Below are positions 18,750 through 28,171 of a DNA stretch of 64,000 nt, in pieces. The stretch is from Pseudopedobacter sp035496935 (GTDB lineage Bacteria; Bacteroidota; Bacteroidia; Sphingobacteriales; Sphingobacteriaceae), in contig DATJED010000014.1 in the NCBI GenBank assembly GCA_035496935.1, forward strand, positions 397,836 to 461,835, in the 5' to 3' direction. The notes beneath the pieces are model-generated. The model did no database searches. It was not told where the DNA came from and was given only the letters and a program-made list of their open reading frames with translations. A program made the translations under genes and the position numbers. Every line of letters starts with the position of its first letter. Positions within the stretch are counted from its first letter, which is position 1.

Positions 18750-20666
18750 TTATTCAGCTTCAGCCTCTAATTCATTTTTTATTAATCCCAATTTCCCCAA
18801 AACGTCTTCACTTGCAGATTTAACGTTATAGTCTGTTTTTTTATCATCGTTTATATTTTTCAATATTGAGATAAAAGGCTTTGGATTTTTAACATATAGT
18901 AAGTAATTAATCGCCATGAGTGCTAAATCTCGATTCGTATTCGTTATCGCCTTCTGCAGGTAGGTTTCAGCATCCTTGTTTGCAAAAACGTCGTAGGCTA
19001 TGGCAGCTGCGGTTATAGCCACTGGTGCATAATTATCTTTTAAAGCTTCAATAATGCTACTTTTATATTTTTTCTGAACATCAAGTTGCTGAGAACGCAA
19101 CCCTAAAATTGCCCAATACCTAACGTCTTCATTTGTGTTTTCTAGCAGGGCCACTTGCTTTTTAGCAATTTTTAAATCCCTAAAACCAGAAAGCGAAGCC
19201 GCAGCATAAATCTCTTTAACCGGGTATTTTTCAGCATCTAAACGGTACTCGTATGCTGTGGTACTTTTCGATATTAAATTAGTTTTATACTCAGGTAGCA
19301 ACAAAATATCTCTTTCTGCAACGATATGCGCTCCTATATCCTCTCTAAAGTTTTTCAGCATATTTTGATATGCTGGTTCGAGTGCTAGGTTACGCGTTTC
19401 CCATTGATCGTTTTCAATATCGTACAAAGATTCGGGTTGGCGAGGTTCAAAAAGACTTTTTTGTAAACTGTCTAATTTCCCAGTTTTCAAATCAGTGCGC
19501 ATTTGCTGTTTAATTTCTCCAACTTCCATGTACCTTATGAACCGTAGCTCTGGTTGAAAAGGCATGAAGTTCCTGGAATACACATACCTCCCGTTAGTTA
19601 TTGTACGCACCAAATCAGGCCCGTTATCTGACCTATCGCTAGACAAATAAATTTGCTTTACCGGCTCTGATCTGTTTTTCCCAATCAGGATTCTCCCTTT
19701 TAAATAATCAGGTAGTTTAGCTCCGGCCAGACTTAAAATTGTTGGTGCCAAATCTTCAAAATCAATCAGTTCATCCGTTACCACACCGCTTTTACCCCAA
19801 GGCGACAAGTGCTTATACATGGGTGGAAACCAAACTATGAACGGAACGCGATAGCCATAATCTATCCCGTTAGTTTTACCCCGTGGCATTCCCTCGCCAT
19901 GGTCTGCATAAAAAAAGATGATGGTGCTGTCTTTTAAATTGTCTTTTTCTAATCTGGTTAACATATCACCAATCAGCTTATCGGTGTATTTTATGGAATT
20001 GTAAACACGAGCAAACTGTTTGCGCATTTCGGGCGAATCATGATAAATGGGAGGCATTTTAAAATTGTTATCTCCAATGATCTCCTCGGGTTTTAAATGA
20101 TCTAAAATCTGTTTTTTATACTCGCCAAAAGGCAAAGTCATGGTTTTACTCTGGTGCGATTCCATATAGTTAAATACAGAAAAGAAAGGTTGCCCAAGTT
20201 TTCTTTGCCACCAACCCGCTTTACCAGAATTTTCGTTCCAAGCCTCACGGATAAAGCTTTGTCCGGCAAGTAAATTGTAATCTGTCTTTTTATTGTTGCT
20301 GGTAAAATACCCGTGTTGCCTTAAGTAAAACGGAAAGCCCTTGATATAGTCTGGCGTAGGCACCTTGCTTCTGTGATGCCCTGTGCCCAGTTTGTAAGTT
20401 TTTATTCCCGTAATGATTGCCGAACGGCTTGGGGAACAGACAGTACCTGTGGAAAATGCATTTGTAAAACGCACACCCTCTTTTGCCAGTTGATCAATGT
20501 TAGGTGTTCTTGCATCCTTGTTGCCATAAGCTCCGATAAACTGTGGAGAAGTATCCTCGATAGTTATCCACAATATATTTGGCCTGTCTGCTTGCTTTTG
20601 CTGTGCAAAAACAAGCAGAACGCTGAACATAAATATTGTTAAAAAACCAGTCCGTACTTTTTTCAT
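18750..20666 (-). CDS. Sulfatase with C-terminal HEAT-like repeats, 638 aa (heparan-N-sulfatase-like)
   Basis: Signal peptide 1-21. The metal-binding start is ITIEDTSPQ (35-43), where the usual DD is ED, as seen in sulfamidase-like (SGSH-like) sulfatases. The formylglycine motif is CSPSR with Cys77, followed by SAIITGIKTYKLGTGHHR, which also fits that branch. FYADHGEGMPRGK (near 253) supplies later active-site residues. From about residue 495 to 620 the sequence is a set of paired helices with HEAT-like spacing (ENTNEDVRYWAILGLRS, KDNYAPVAITAAAIAYDV). Such C-terminal helical repeats occur in related Bacteroidota sulfatases and may serve protein or substrate contacts. Despite the resemblance, an O-sulfatase role on the same PUL glycan is as likely as N-sulfatase activity. 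Confidence 0.9.
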   Translation of the reverse strand: MKKVRTGFLTIFMFSVLLVFAQQKQADRPNILWITIEDTSPQFIGAYGNKDARTPNIDQLAKEGVRFTNAFSTGTVCSPSRSAIITGIKTYKLGTGHHRSKVPTPDYIKGFPFYLRQHGYFTSNNKKTDYNLLAGQSFIREAWNENSGKAGWWQRKLGQPFFSVFNYMESHQSKTMTLPFGEYKKQILDHLKPEEIIGDNNFKMPPIYHDSPEMRKQFARVYNSIKYTDKLIGDMLTRLEKDNLKDSTIIFFYADHGEGMPRGKTNGIDYGYRVPFIVWFPPMYKHLSPWGKSGVVTDELIDFEDLAPTILSLAGAKLPDYLKGRILIGKNRSEPVKQIYLSSDRSDNGPDLVRTITNGRYVYSRNFMPFQPELRFIRYMEVGEIKQQMRTDLKTGKLDSLQKSLFEPRQPESLYDIENDQWETRNLALEPAYQNMLKNFREDIGAHIVAERDILLLPEYKTNLISKSTTAYEYRLDAEKYPVKEIYAAASLSGFRDLKIAKKQVALLENTNEDVRYWAILGLRSQQLDVQKKYKSSIIEALKDNYAPVAITAAAIAYDVFANKDAETYLQKAITNTNRDLALMAINYLLYVKNPKPFISILKNINDDKKTDYNVKSASEDVLGKLGLIKNELEAEAE

Positions 20667-20760
20667 TTATCTCCTAATATGTCGCTTTCAATAACCTGAA
20701 AGAAATAAGGGAACTCATCACCTAATTTGAAACCAAATCCCTAGGTATGACCCAGCTACC

Positions 20761-23700
20761 TTACAATGGTTTAATAATGTAACCGTATTGATAGATATTG
20801 GAATTTAACCGATATTTTTCGTGAGGCAACCTTCCCCAGCTATTATCTCCACCAACTCCACGCTGTAATAAATCAACATGAACACTTATCACATCCCGTT
20901 TTACTAAATCGTTGATATGCTGATTCTTTTTGGTATCTCCCGGATCAAAATCCTCATCATAGTAAGGCATTGCGCTAAAACTCAAAGGCTGAAATCCTTT
21001 TATTAAAACTCCTTTTCCTTGCGGGTTAGTTAGTTTAATCCAACGGGTGTCTGTTCTGTTTCCGTTAGCTTGTGGTCTAATGTAATCCACATAGGTTTGT
21101 TCCGGTGTGTCCTTATATACGCCTAATAATGCAGATCCCTTTCTATCGCTGTAATTTTCCCACGGTCCACGACCATAATATTGGAGGTTGTCAAATTGTG
21201 AAGCAACATCCATCCTCATACCAAATCGTGGTAACTCTGGCATCTCTTTAAGCTGATTGATTTCTGCTTTTACTGCTAAAGCACCTCCTTTTAAAAAGGT
21301 GTATGTTACCCCGTAATTTGCGTTGCTAAATTTAATTTTATATTTCGCAGTTACTGTAAAGCCATCAGTACCTGAGTTGGTTTTCACTTCTACCACTTCA
21401 AGATTATTGTGTGCAGAACGCCATACGCCACTAATTAGGTTCATCTTGTTGCCAAAATCATTATCTGTTGTCGCTCTCCAAAAATAGGGCTCTGGCATTT
21501 TATTTAGAATCGCTTCTCCGGCTTTCTCATATCTTATCAAAACTCCTTTATTGATATTGAAAACAGCGGTTACATCTCCCGATTTAAGTTCTAAATTATT
21601 GCCTCGTTTTTTAGTGGTTACTTCATCTTTTGTAATAAACTCGTTATTTACGTTTGCAAAATAGTCCACTTTATTCAGCATAAACTCATCCCTAGCCACT
21701 TCATGGTGTTTAGGCACCAACGCTGTTGCGCTTCTTGTGTAAGCAAAAACATTTAGTGAATATTCGTTATTAGCACTCGGCAGTTTAGGAAGGTCAAGCT
21801 TAAATTTTCCTTTTTGCATCGCTGCTAAACTCACTTTGAACGCTCCAGTTTTAATGACTACTCCGTTTTCTAATAGTTGCCATTCAAAATCGTATTGGTT
21901 TAAATTATCAAAACTGAACTTATTATCTATGTTAAGTGTTTTTGAGGGAGCATCAAAACCTGTAAAAAGTATCGGACTGTAGTATTTTTTCACTTCGTAC
22001 AATCCAGGGTGTGGCTTTCTACTAGCGTCAACCAGTCCGTTTGCACAAAAGTTTTCGTCGTTATCAAACATATAGCTTCCTAAATCGCCACCATAACCCC
22101 AATATTTACGCCCAAATTGATCTTTTTGCGCAAAACCTTGGTCAACCCAATCCCAAATACAACCACCTTGTAAACTTTCAGACTCGTAAATCATTTTCCA
22201 GTATTCCGCAAAATTACCGCTACTGTTTCCCATAGCATGTGAATATTCGCACATAATCATCGGCCTAACGCCAGTTTTTTTGCTGTAGGTTTCCATGCTA
22301 TCAATTGTTGGATACATGGGAGCGATAATGTCTGTGTTCCAAGTCTGACTAGCCTGCTCAAACATTACCGGACGGGAAGGATCGTTCTTTTTAATATACT
22401 TGTACATATCCTTAAAAACCTGACCGTTGCCACATTCATTCCCCATACTCCAAATAATGATAGAAGGGTTATTTTTATCCCTCTCTAACATTCGAACAAT
22501 ACGATCCTTGAAAGACGGAGCCCACTCCGGACGGTAAGCGGGATGAGGAATGGTATCTGTAAATTTGTTGGTGCTTACCCCCATACCATGAACTTCGATA
22601 TTGGCTTCATCAATCAAATACATTCCGTACTGGTTGCACAGTTTATACCATAATTCATTGTTTGGATAGTGCGAAGTTCTGACAGTATTGATGTTGAATT
22701 GCTTCATCAACTCTAAATCTTTCACCATCATTTCTTTGGTGGTAACATGGCCTAAGTACTCATCATGTTCATGGCGGTTTACACCACGGATATAGACTGG
22801 CATTCCGTTAACCATCAATTTACCATTTTTTATCTCCACTTTCCTAAACCCAATTTCAGTAGCTATATATTCGGTGTCTTTTATTTCTTTGCCATTCAAG
22901 GTCATCACAAATTGATAAAGATTTGGGCTTTCATCAGACCATTTCTTGATGTTCTTTAACGTTTTAGATGGTAGTTGAATGGTATTTTCACCAGCATTTA
23001 ATTTAACTTCTTGCTGTTGCTGATAAATAACTTTATTGGCTTTATCAAGCACTTTAACTTGTAAAGATGAAGAATTTGAATTCTCGCTAACGATGGTGAT
23101 TTTCGGTTCAATAAGTCCGTTCTGATAATCGTTAGTTAAACCCGCATTAACCTCAAAATCTTTGATGTGGTTTTTATTTCTGGCAACGAGGTAAACATCC
23201 CTTTCAATGCCACTCAGGCGCCAAAAATCCTGATCTTCTAAATAACTTCCGTCATGCCAACGATAAACCTGAACAGCTAAACTATTTTTTCCTGTGGTTA
23301 AATAAGGCGTAATATCAAATTCGGCAGGCGTTTTGGCCGCTTTTGTAAAACCAACTTCTTTACCGTTTACCCAAACGTAAGCCATCCCAGAGATAGATCC
23401 AAAATGAAGTACTACCTTTTTATCAGCCCAGCCTTTATCAATATCAAAACTGGTAAGGTAAGATCCAACCGGATTGTAAGTATGTGGAATGTATGGTGGA
23501 TTTGGTGGAAACGGATATTTCACATTTGTATAGATTGGAACACCATGACCCTGTATTTCCCAATTAGAGGGAACCGTAATGTTGCCCCATTTTTTACTAT
23601 CAAAGCTAGATTTAAAAAAGTCTAAAGGTCTATCGGTTGGCTTATCTACATAGTTAAATTTCCATAACCCGTTTAAAGATTGATAAGCATTTGATTTCTT

Positions 23701-23874
23701 TGCTTCCTGATTTATCGCATCCGCCTGAGTTTGAAATGGTAAAAAATCGGCATGAGGAGCCATTTTATTTAATTCAACTTTGGTGGGGTTTTCCCACTCT
23801 GTAAAGTCAAATTTTTGAGCTGACGCGAATTGATAGACCGTAAGAGTTAATATAAATAAGAAAATCTTTTTCAT
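20761..23874 (-). CDS. LacZ-like GH2 beta-galactosidase, 1037 aa
   Basis: Full-length LacZ-type enzyme carrying a signal peptide (1-19), so it acts in the periplasm rather than the cytoplasm. Domains in order: sugar-binding jelly roll (about 55-225), Ig-like GH2 domain (about 230-345), TIM barrel (about 345-640), linker domain and the large C-terminal Bgal_small_N super-sandwich (about 740-1035). General acid/base Glu near 479 is in IWSMGNECGNG and the nucleophile Glu near 541 in MIMCEYSHAMGNS. It should release terminal beta-galactose. The stop codon lies 94 bases before the HEAT sulfatase start, and a 167-base gap separates it from the upstream sulfatase, one of the larger gaps inside the operon. 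Confidence 0.94.
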   Translation of the reverse strand: MKKIFLFILTLTVYQFASAQKFDFTEWENPTKVELNKMAPHADFLPFQTQADAINQEAKKSNAYQSLNGLWKFNYVDKPTDRPLDFFKSSFDSKKWGNITVPSNWEIQGHGVPIYTNVKYPFPPNPPYIPHTYNPVGSYLTSFDIDKGWADKKVVLHFGSISGMAYVWVNGKEVGFTKAAKTPAEFDITPYLTTGKNSLAVQVYRWHDGSYLEDQDFWRLSGIERDVYLVARNKNHIKDFEVNAGLTNDYQNGLIEPKITIVSENSNSSSLQVKVLDKANKVIYQQQQEVKLNAGENTIQLPSKTLKNIKKWSDESPNLYQFVMTLNGKEIKDTEYIATEIGFRKVEIKNGKLMVNGMPVYIRGVNRHEHDEYLGHVTTKEMMVKDLELMKQFNINTVRTSHYPNNELWYKLCNQYGMYLIDEANIEVHGMGVSTNKFTDTIPHPAYRPEWAPSFKDRIVRMLERDKNNPSIIIWSMGNECGNGQVFKDMYKYIKKNDPSRPVMFEQASQTWNTDIIAPMYPTIDSMETYSKKTGVRPMIMCEYSHAMGNSSGNFAEYWKMIYESESLQGGCIWDWVDQGFAQKDQFGRKYWGYGGDLGSYMFDNDENFCANGLVDASRKPHPGLYEVKKYYSPILFTGFDAPSKTLNIDNKFSFDNLNQYDFEWQLLENGVVIKTGAFKVSLAAMQKGKFKLDLPKLPSANNEYSLNVFAYTRSATALVPKHHEVARDEFMLNKVDYFANVNNEFITKDEVTTKKRGNNLELKSGDVTAVFNINKGVLIRYEKAGEAILNKMPEPYFWRATTDNDFGNKMNLISGVWRSAHNNLEVVEVKTNSGTDGFTVTAKYKIKFSNANYGVTYTFLKGGALAVKAEINQLKEMPELPRFGMRMDVASQFDNLQYYGRGPWENYSDRKGSALLGVYKDTPEQTYVDYIRPQANGNRTDTRWIKLTNPQGKGVLIKGFQPLSFSAMPYYDEDFDPGDTKKNQHINDLVKRDVISVHVDLLQRGVGGDNSWGRLPHEKYRLNSNIYQYGYIIKPL

Positions 23875-24041
23875 TTAAAATTTGTTCAATAGTTTTAATT
23901 GATTGCAAGTTGGCTTATCGGATGATTGCTGAGATTTTGGTATCAGAATATCATCGAACCAAATTGGGAAAAAAACAACCGAAAAGCTATTTATTAGCCA
24001 ATTTTCATAGTCTTTTCTACAATTGTTACAGCCACTGATGT

Positions 24042-25448
24042 TTATTCGGTACCGGTATATGCGCTCTTCTTATTTGCTTTTTCTGGGATATAATTTGAAT
24101 TTATAATCGGCATCTGGGCATTTACTTCTTTTCTCCAATTAATCATTAACATTCCCAGCTCTTTTACTTTTTCTGGCTGCTCTTTTGAAAGATTTTTAGT
24201 TTCGCCGATATCTGCTTTGAGGTTGTATAGCTCATAATGCATATCCTCAAAATATTGAATCAGTTTCCAATCTCCATACCTTACAGAACCATGTGGCTTA
24301 TCAAGATGATAATGTGGATAATGCCAAAAGAGCGGTCTATCGTATTGTTTGTTTTCCGTAATCACCGGTAACAGGGATTTTCCATCAACATTTTCAGGCT
24401 CTTTTGCGCCAGCCAAACTCATAATAGTGCTGTAAATATCCATGGTAATTGCTGGCTCGTCAATTACTTTTTTACTTTCTATTTTGCCCTTCCAATAAAT
24501 CAATAGCGGAGTTCTTATTCCGCCCTCATAAGCCCAACCCTTACCTTCTTTAAATGGTTTACTTGTAGATACAGGCGCTAAAGCTCCATTGTCCGTAGCG
24601 AAAACAATGAACGTATTCTCTAATAGTTTTTCTTCTTCCAAGGTCCTCATTACCTTGGCAATACTTTCGTCTACGCTCTCAATCATAGCGGCATACTCCG
24701 GATTTTTTTGAGGATCCGCTGATTTAAGTAATGCCTTGTATTTTTCAATTTTCTCTTGTTTTCCTTGTATTGGGGTATGAACTGCGTAATGGGCTAAATT
24801 GAGGAAGAAAGGCTGATCTTTCGGTCTGTTTTTAATTAGGTTTACTGCTTCGTTTGTTAAGCGATCTGTAAGATACTCGCCGGTTGGTCCGTCTTCGATC
24901 ATCTCTAAACCATAAGGAGAAAAATAGCCGTTGCTCTTGTTATTTTTAATCGGCGCTCCCTTAAAGTTACCCGCGATATTTACATCAAAACCTTGATTTT
25001 GTGGCCAATATTTCTCTTCATCACCCAAATGCCATTTCCCTACATGCCAAGTTTTATAACCTACCTCTTTTAAAGATTCGGCAATAGTTTTTTCTTTCAA
25101 ATCAAGATACATCGTCCAATCTGGCACCGCCAACTTTGCCCAGGGCATATTTTTGCCCTTAATCCAGTCTGTAACATGCAAGCGAGCGGGATACTTGCCT
25201 GTCATTAAGGCTGCTCTTGTTGGCGAGCAAACGGTGCATGCGGCATAAGCATTTGTAAATTTTACTCCATCCGCAAGTTTATCTATTGCAGGAGTCTTAT
25301 AAAAATCACTTCCGTAAGTGCTTAAATCTTGCCGTCCCATATCGTCAATAAAAAAAACGACAATATTAGGTTTACTCGAATTTAACGTTTGTCCAAATGC
25401 CGAAAAAACAGCAATAATTAACAAAAGGAAACCAAATATTTTCTTCAT
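24042..25448 (-). CDS. Secreted sulfatase (S1 type), 468 aa
   Basis: Signal peptide 1-20 (ending AFGQ). FFIDDMGRQD (32-41) supplies metal ligands, and the formylglycine motif is CSPTR with Cys74 followed by AALMTGKYPARLHVTDWIKG. The HVTDW stretch matches, in form, ITDFL and ITDYL in the sulfatases at 4.7-6.1 and 40.9-42.3 kb, so these three likely form a paralogous group. The C-terminal EVNAQMP also resembles EVNAET and EVNAK at their C-termini. It is the first enzyme after the SusC/SusD/surface-lipoprotein block (25 bases), the position usually held by a core enzyme of the PUL. The sugar and sulfate position are not determinable from sequence alone. Confidence 0.94.
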   Translation of the reverse strand: MKKIFGFLLLIIAVFSAFGQTLNSSKPNIVVFFIDDMGRQDLSTYGSDFYKTPAIDKLADGVKFTNAYAACTVCSPTRAALMTGKYPARLHVTDWIKGKNMPWAKLAVPDWTMYLDLKEKTIAESLKEVGYKTWHVGKWHLGDEEKYWPQNQGFDVNIAGNFKGAPIKNNKSNGYFSPYGLEMIEDGPTGEYLTDRLTNEAVNLIKNRPKDQPFFLNLAHYAVHTPIQGKQEKIEKYKALLKSADPQKNPEYAAMIESVDESIAKVMRTLEEEKLLENTFIVFATDNGALAPVSTSKPFKEGKGWAYEGGIRTPLLIYWKGKIESKKVIDEPAITMDIYSTIMSLAGAKEPENVDGKSLLPVITENKQYDRPLFWHYPHYHLDKPHGSVRYGDWKLIQYFEDMHYELYNLKADIGETKNLSKEQPEKVKELGMLMINWRKEVNAQMPIINSNYIPEKANKKSAYTGTE

Positions 25449-25473
25449 TTAATTTTTCGTAAAACGCTATTTG

Positions 25474-26364
25474 TTACCATTCTTCAAATCTCAAATCAAG
25501 CTCTGGGTCTTGTCTTAAAATTAGAGTATCAACTACACTATACTTGTTTGCACCATTCTTATAATTGTAGTTTAGATAGAATGTTTTGTTTTCGGGATTG
25601 TAAGTACCAGAACCCGAAACTTCATTAGCTAAATTGCCGCTTATTGCAACCGATGTATTATCAATTGTAAGATCTAAAGGAACACCAGAGCTAGTACCTG
25701 CACCAGGCGTTTTAATGGAATTCAATGAGTTGGTAAGCATAGCAAAAGTGGCGTTCTGACTTAAGTCTTTTTTGCTATAAACTGTAACAGAGTTATCGCT
25801 CAACTTGGTCTGCTTGCCTTTATGGTAATAAGTACCATGGTACGGGCTAATATATTTCACCACCAAAATTGTGTAATCTTTTGCGGGTACATTGCTGTTT
25901 CCTATCAAAATAGAATCTGTAGTTGTACTAACAATTCTTAGTGGCAAAGCGTAAATTTTTTGAAGCGCATCTGGATCTGCGGTGAATAAAGCTTTATTCA
26001 AGGTTACCGTAACATCACCAATTAGCTCCCCTTTTTTGATAACCATTGTACTATTATCAGTTATGGTGTAGTAACTTGCCGGAAGTACTTCATAATTAAA
26101 TGCACCAGGAACGGAATTAAATAAGGTTGGATCAATTCTGTATTTAACAATTTGGTCGGTCTTATTGTTTCTTACACCGGCCAAAGTAACTCCAACTTTA
26201 AAGCTCATATCGTCATCTGCAACGATTGTTCTTAGAGGCTTTTGTGAAGCAAAATATACAACGCTAAAATCAAAATCGCTTACGTAAGAATCGTATTTTT
26301 TACAGGAGCCCAAAACGAACACCGTTAAAATTATTAAAGATATATTTCTAAGTATTTTCATCAT
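25474..26364 (-). CDS. DUF1735/DUF4361-type surface lipoprotein (putative surface glycan-binding protein)
   Basis: A 296-aa lipoprotein: the signal peptide ends in the lipobox LGSC at residues 18-21, followed by KKYDSY. Residues about 30-150 fit DUF1735 (FSVVYFASQ, then alternating strands with YRIDPTLFN and the YYTITDNS pattern). Residues about 165-290 fit DUF4361 (SPYHGTYYHKG, a beta-rich C-terminal domain ending VVDTLILRQ). Such proteins occupy the SusE/SusF position after a SusC/SusD pair and are generally thought to bind glycan on the cell surface. The gene follows susD by 22 bases and precedes a sulfatase by 25. No catalytic residues are recognisable. Confidence 0.85.
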   Translation of the reverse strand: MMKILRNISLIILTVFVLGSCKKYDSYVSDFDFSVVYFASQKPLRTIVADDDMSFKVGVTLAGVRNNKTDQIVKYRIDPTLFNSVPGAFNYEVLPASYYTITDNSTMVIKKGELIGDVTVTLNKALFTADPDALQKIYALPLRIVSTTTDSILIGNSNVPAKDYTILVVKYISPYHGTYYHKGKQTKLSDNSVTVYSKKDLSQNATFAMLTNSLNSIKTPGAGTSSGVPLDLTIDNTSVAISGNLANEVSGSGTYNPENKTFYLNYNYKNGANKYSVVDTLILRQDPELDLRFEEW

Positions 26365-26386
26365 CTTTTTATATATAATTGAGAGA

Positions 26387-28159
26387 TTACCACCCCATGT
26401 TGTTAATTAAGCTCGGACTTTTAGATATTTCATCGTAAGGCAACGGCAAATAATAATACTTGATATCGTTAAACATTCTTTTTTCAACATCATTTTTTTG
26501 ATACTGAAAAGCAGTATCGTTTACCTTGGTAACCGCTACCCCTGTAACTGTTTCATTTAAAGGCAAAACCCATCTTCTCATATTAAAAAACCTAAAATTC
26601 TCAAAAGCAAATGTTAACCTTATTTCATTCTGAATCAACTTTCTAAATTCGTCTTTCCCCAATGCAGCTATTTCATTAACGTAAGCAACTGAACTTGTAT
26701 TGGTTAAGCCAGCTTCTTTTCTTACATTTTTGATTACATCCGCAGCGGATAGCGTAGCACCCGGCGCAATTACATTTGGACCATAGGCCTCGTTAGCAGC
26801 TTCTGCGTAGTTTAAATACACTTCTGCCTTTCTTAGCATTACATAATAATTAAGGTCATTTTGAACAGTTTCTGGGTTAAGCAGACCAGTTTTAGTGGAA
26901 AGCCATTTCCTTAAATAATATCCGGTTCGGGTTGCATTTGCAAAACGATTGGGCGAATCCAAGCCCTCAGCAAACACCTCAATTTTACGCCCATCAAAAG
27001 TACTACCGTTGTGGTAAACTGTTAGGTCTAGTCGTGGATCTCTGTTTGCATATGGATTATTTGCATCAAAGTTAGATCTTGCGTCTGTTATTGGGTATCC
27101 GTTTAAAGCAGGAAACGCTTCTACCAGATTTTGTGAAGGGCCTGTAGTTGCATTTCCGAAATTATAAGGCGGATATTGAGCTCGCTCTGTTAAGTTGTTG
27201 TTACTAAACCTTCTAAATAAAAAGTCATCAGGAACTGGACTTGCACTAAAATCTGTGGTTTTTAGACTTTTGTATGCGCCAACAATAGGAATAGCTTCTG
27301 CAGCATATTTTGCGGCCCGTTCCCATTTTTCTAGATATTGTGCTTGGTTATTTACCGTGAATTGCCCCATTGCGGTAATTTGCGCAATACTATTTGGTTG
27401 ATATGCAGGGCTTGCGCCATATATCGTAACTCTAGATTTTAATGCAACACAGGTTTTTTTGCTAGCCCGCCCGAAACCTTTTATCCCAACAATATTATCC
27501 CCTCCTACATATTCAACCGGAAGCAACGCTTGAGCTGCATCTAAATCTGCTAAAATTTGTTGCACACATTCTTCATAGGTGTTTCTAACAATGTTGGTGT
27601 TCTTAGCCTCCTCATCTGTTAATGTTTTTAGAAGAATAGGATAGCCTAAAGCTTGCCCATCATTGGTTTTTCCGCCGTACTGTTGCAACAAAAGAAAGCT
27701 CCAGTATGCTCTAAGGAATAATGCTTCCCCTTTAAACCTATCTTTAAACAACTTATCATTTGCTTCACTGGTGAGGTCATAAGTAACCTTGTCTGTTAGG
27801 CCGTTTTCTAAAAAAAGGTTAATGTTTCTGAGCTGTGTATAATTGTTGAACCAACTACCCACTGGGTTGTTCGTTGAAGATAAACCGCCGGCGCCTAAAT
27901 TGAAAATATCAGAGTTATAAGAGTTACTTACCGCATTATCAGTTGCTGCATCTAAGAAATTATTACCTGAGTAACTGTCATATCTGGCCGGAATATTGGC
28001 ATAGGCATTTATTAACACCCCTTCTGCCTTGTCTGGTAAAGTCCAAACAAATTCGTCTCCGTAACTGCTGTCTGTTTTAGGGTCTAAGGCCTTTTCGCAT
28101 GCTCCAAAAAATAGTGAGGCTGCCAGTAAACTATATATTTTTATTTTAAAATGCTTCAT
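26387..28159 (-). CDS. SusD-like glycan-binding outer-membrane lipoprotein (pair 2)
   Basis: 590-aa RagB/SusD family lipoprotein with lipobox FFGAC at residues 17-21. The N-terminal TPR-rich region shows the usual KDRFKGEALFLRAYWSFLLLQQYGG pattern near 137-162, given here in part as FLRAYWSFLLLQQ. The C-terminal SusD domain has the motif NEIRLTFAFENFRFFNMRRW near 520-540, seen as FENFRFFNMRRW. SusD proteins act as lids over the SusC channel and bind the oligosaccharide to be imported. It lies 12 bases downstream of its SusC partner and 22 bases upstream of the DUF1735 lipoprotein gene. Two SusD paralogues in the locus suggest that two size classes or decorations of the same glycan are imported. 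Confidence 0.95.
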   Translation of the reverse strand: MKHFKIKIYSLLAASLFFGACEKALDPKTDSSYGDEFVWTLPDKAEGVLINAYANIPARYDSYSGNNFLDAATDNAVSNSYNSDIFNLGAGGLSSTNNPVGSWFNNYTQLRNINLFLENGLTDKVTYDLTSEANDKLFKDRFKGEALFLRAYWSFLLLQQYGGKTNDGQALGYPILLKTLTDEEAKNTNIVRNTYEECVQQILADLDAAQALLPVEYVGGDNIVGIKGFGRASKKTCVALKSRVTIYGASPAYQPNSIAQITAMGQFTVNNQAQYLEKWERAAKYAAEAIPIVGAYKSLKTTDFSASPVPDDFLFRRFSNNNLTERAQYPPYNFGNATTGPSQNLVEAFPALNGYPITDARSNFDANNPYANRDPRLDLTVYHNGSTFDGRKIEVFAEGLDSPNRFANATRTGYYLRKWLSTKTGLLNPETVQNDLNYYVMLRKAEVYLNYAEAANEAYGPNVIAPGATLSAADVIKNVRKEAGLTNTSSVAYVNEIAALGKDEFRKLIQNEIRLTFAFENFRFFNMRRWVLPLNETVTGVAVTKVNDTAFQYQKNDVEKRMFNDIKYYYLPLPYDEISKSPSLINNMGW

Positions 28160-28171
28160 TCTCTTAACTAT

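Noticed and set aside
23920..23965. ATTTTGGTATCAGAATATC upstream of the LacZ-like gene as another block copy
   Set aside because: Alignment needs two insertions and lacks the CCCTA core; chance is likely in AT-rich DNA.
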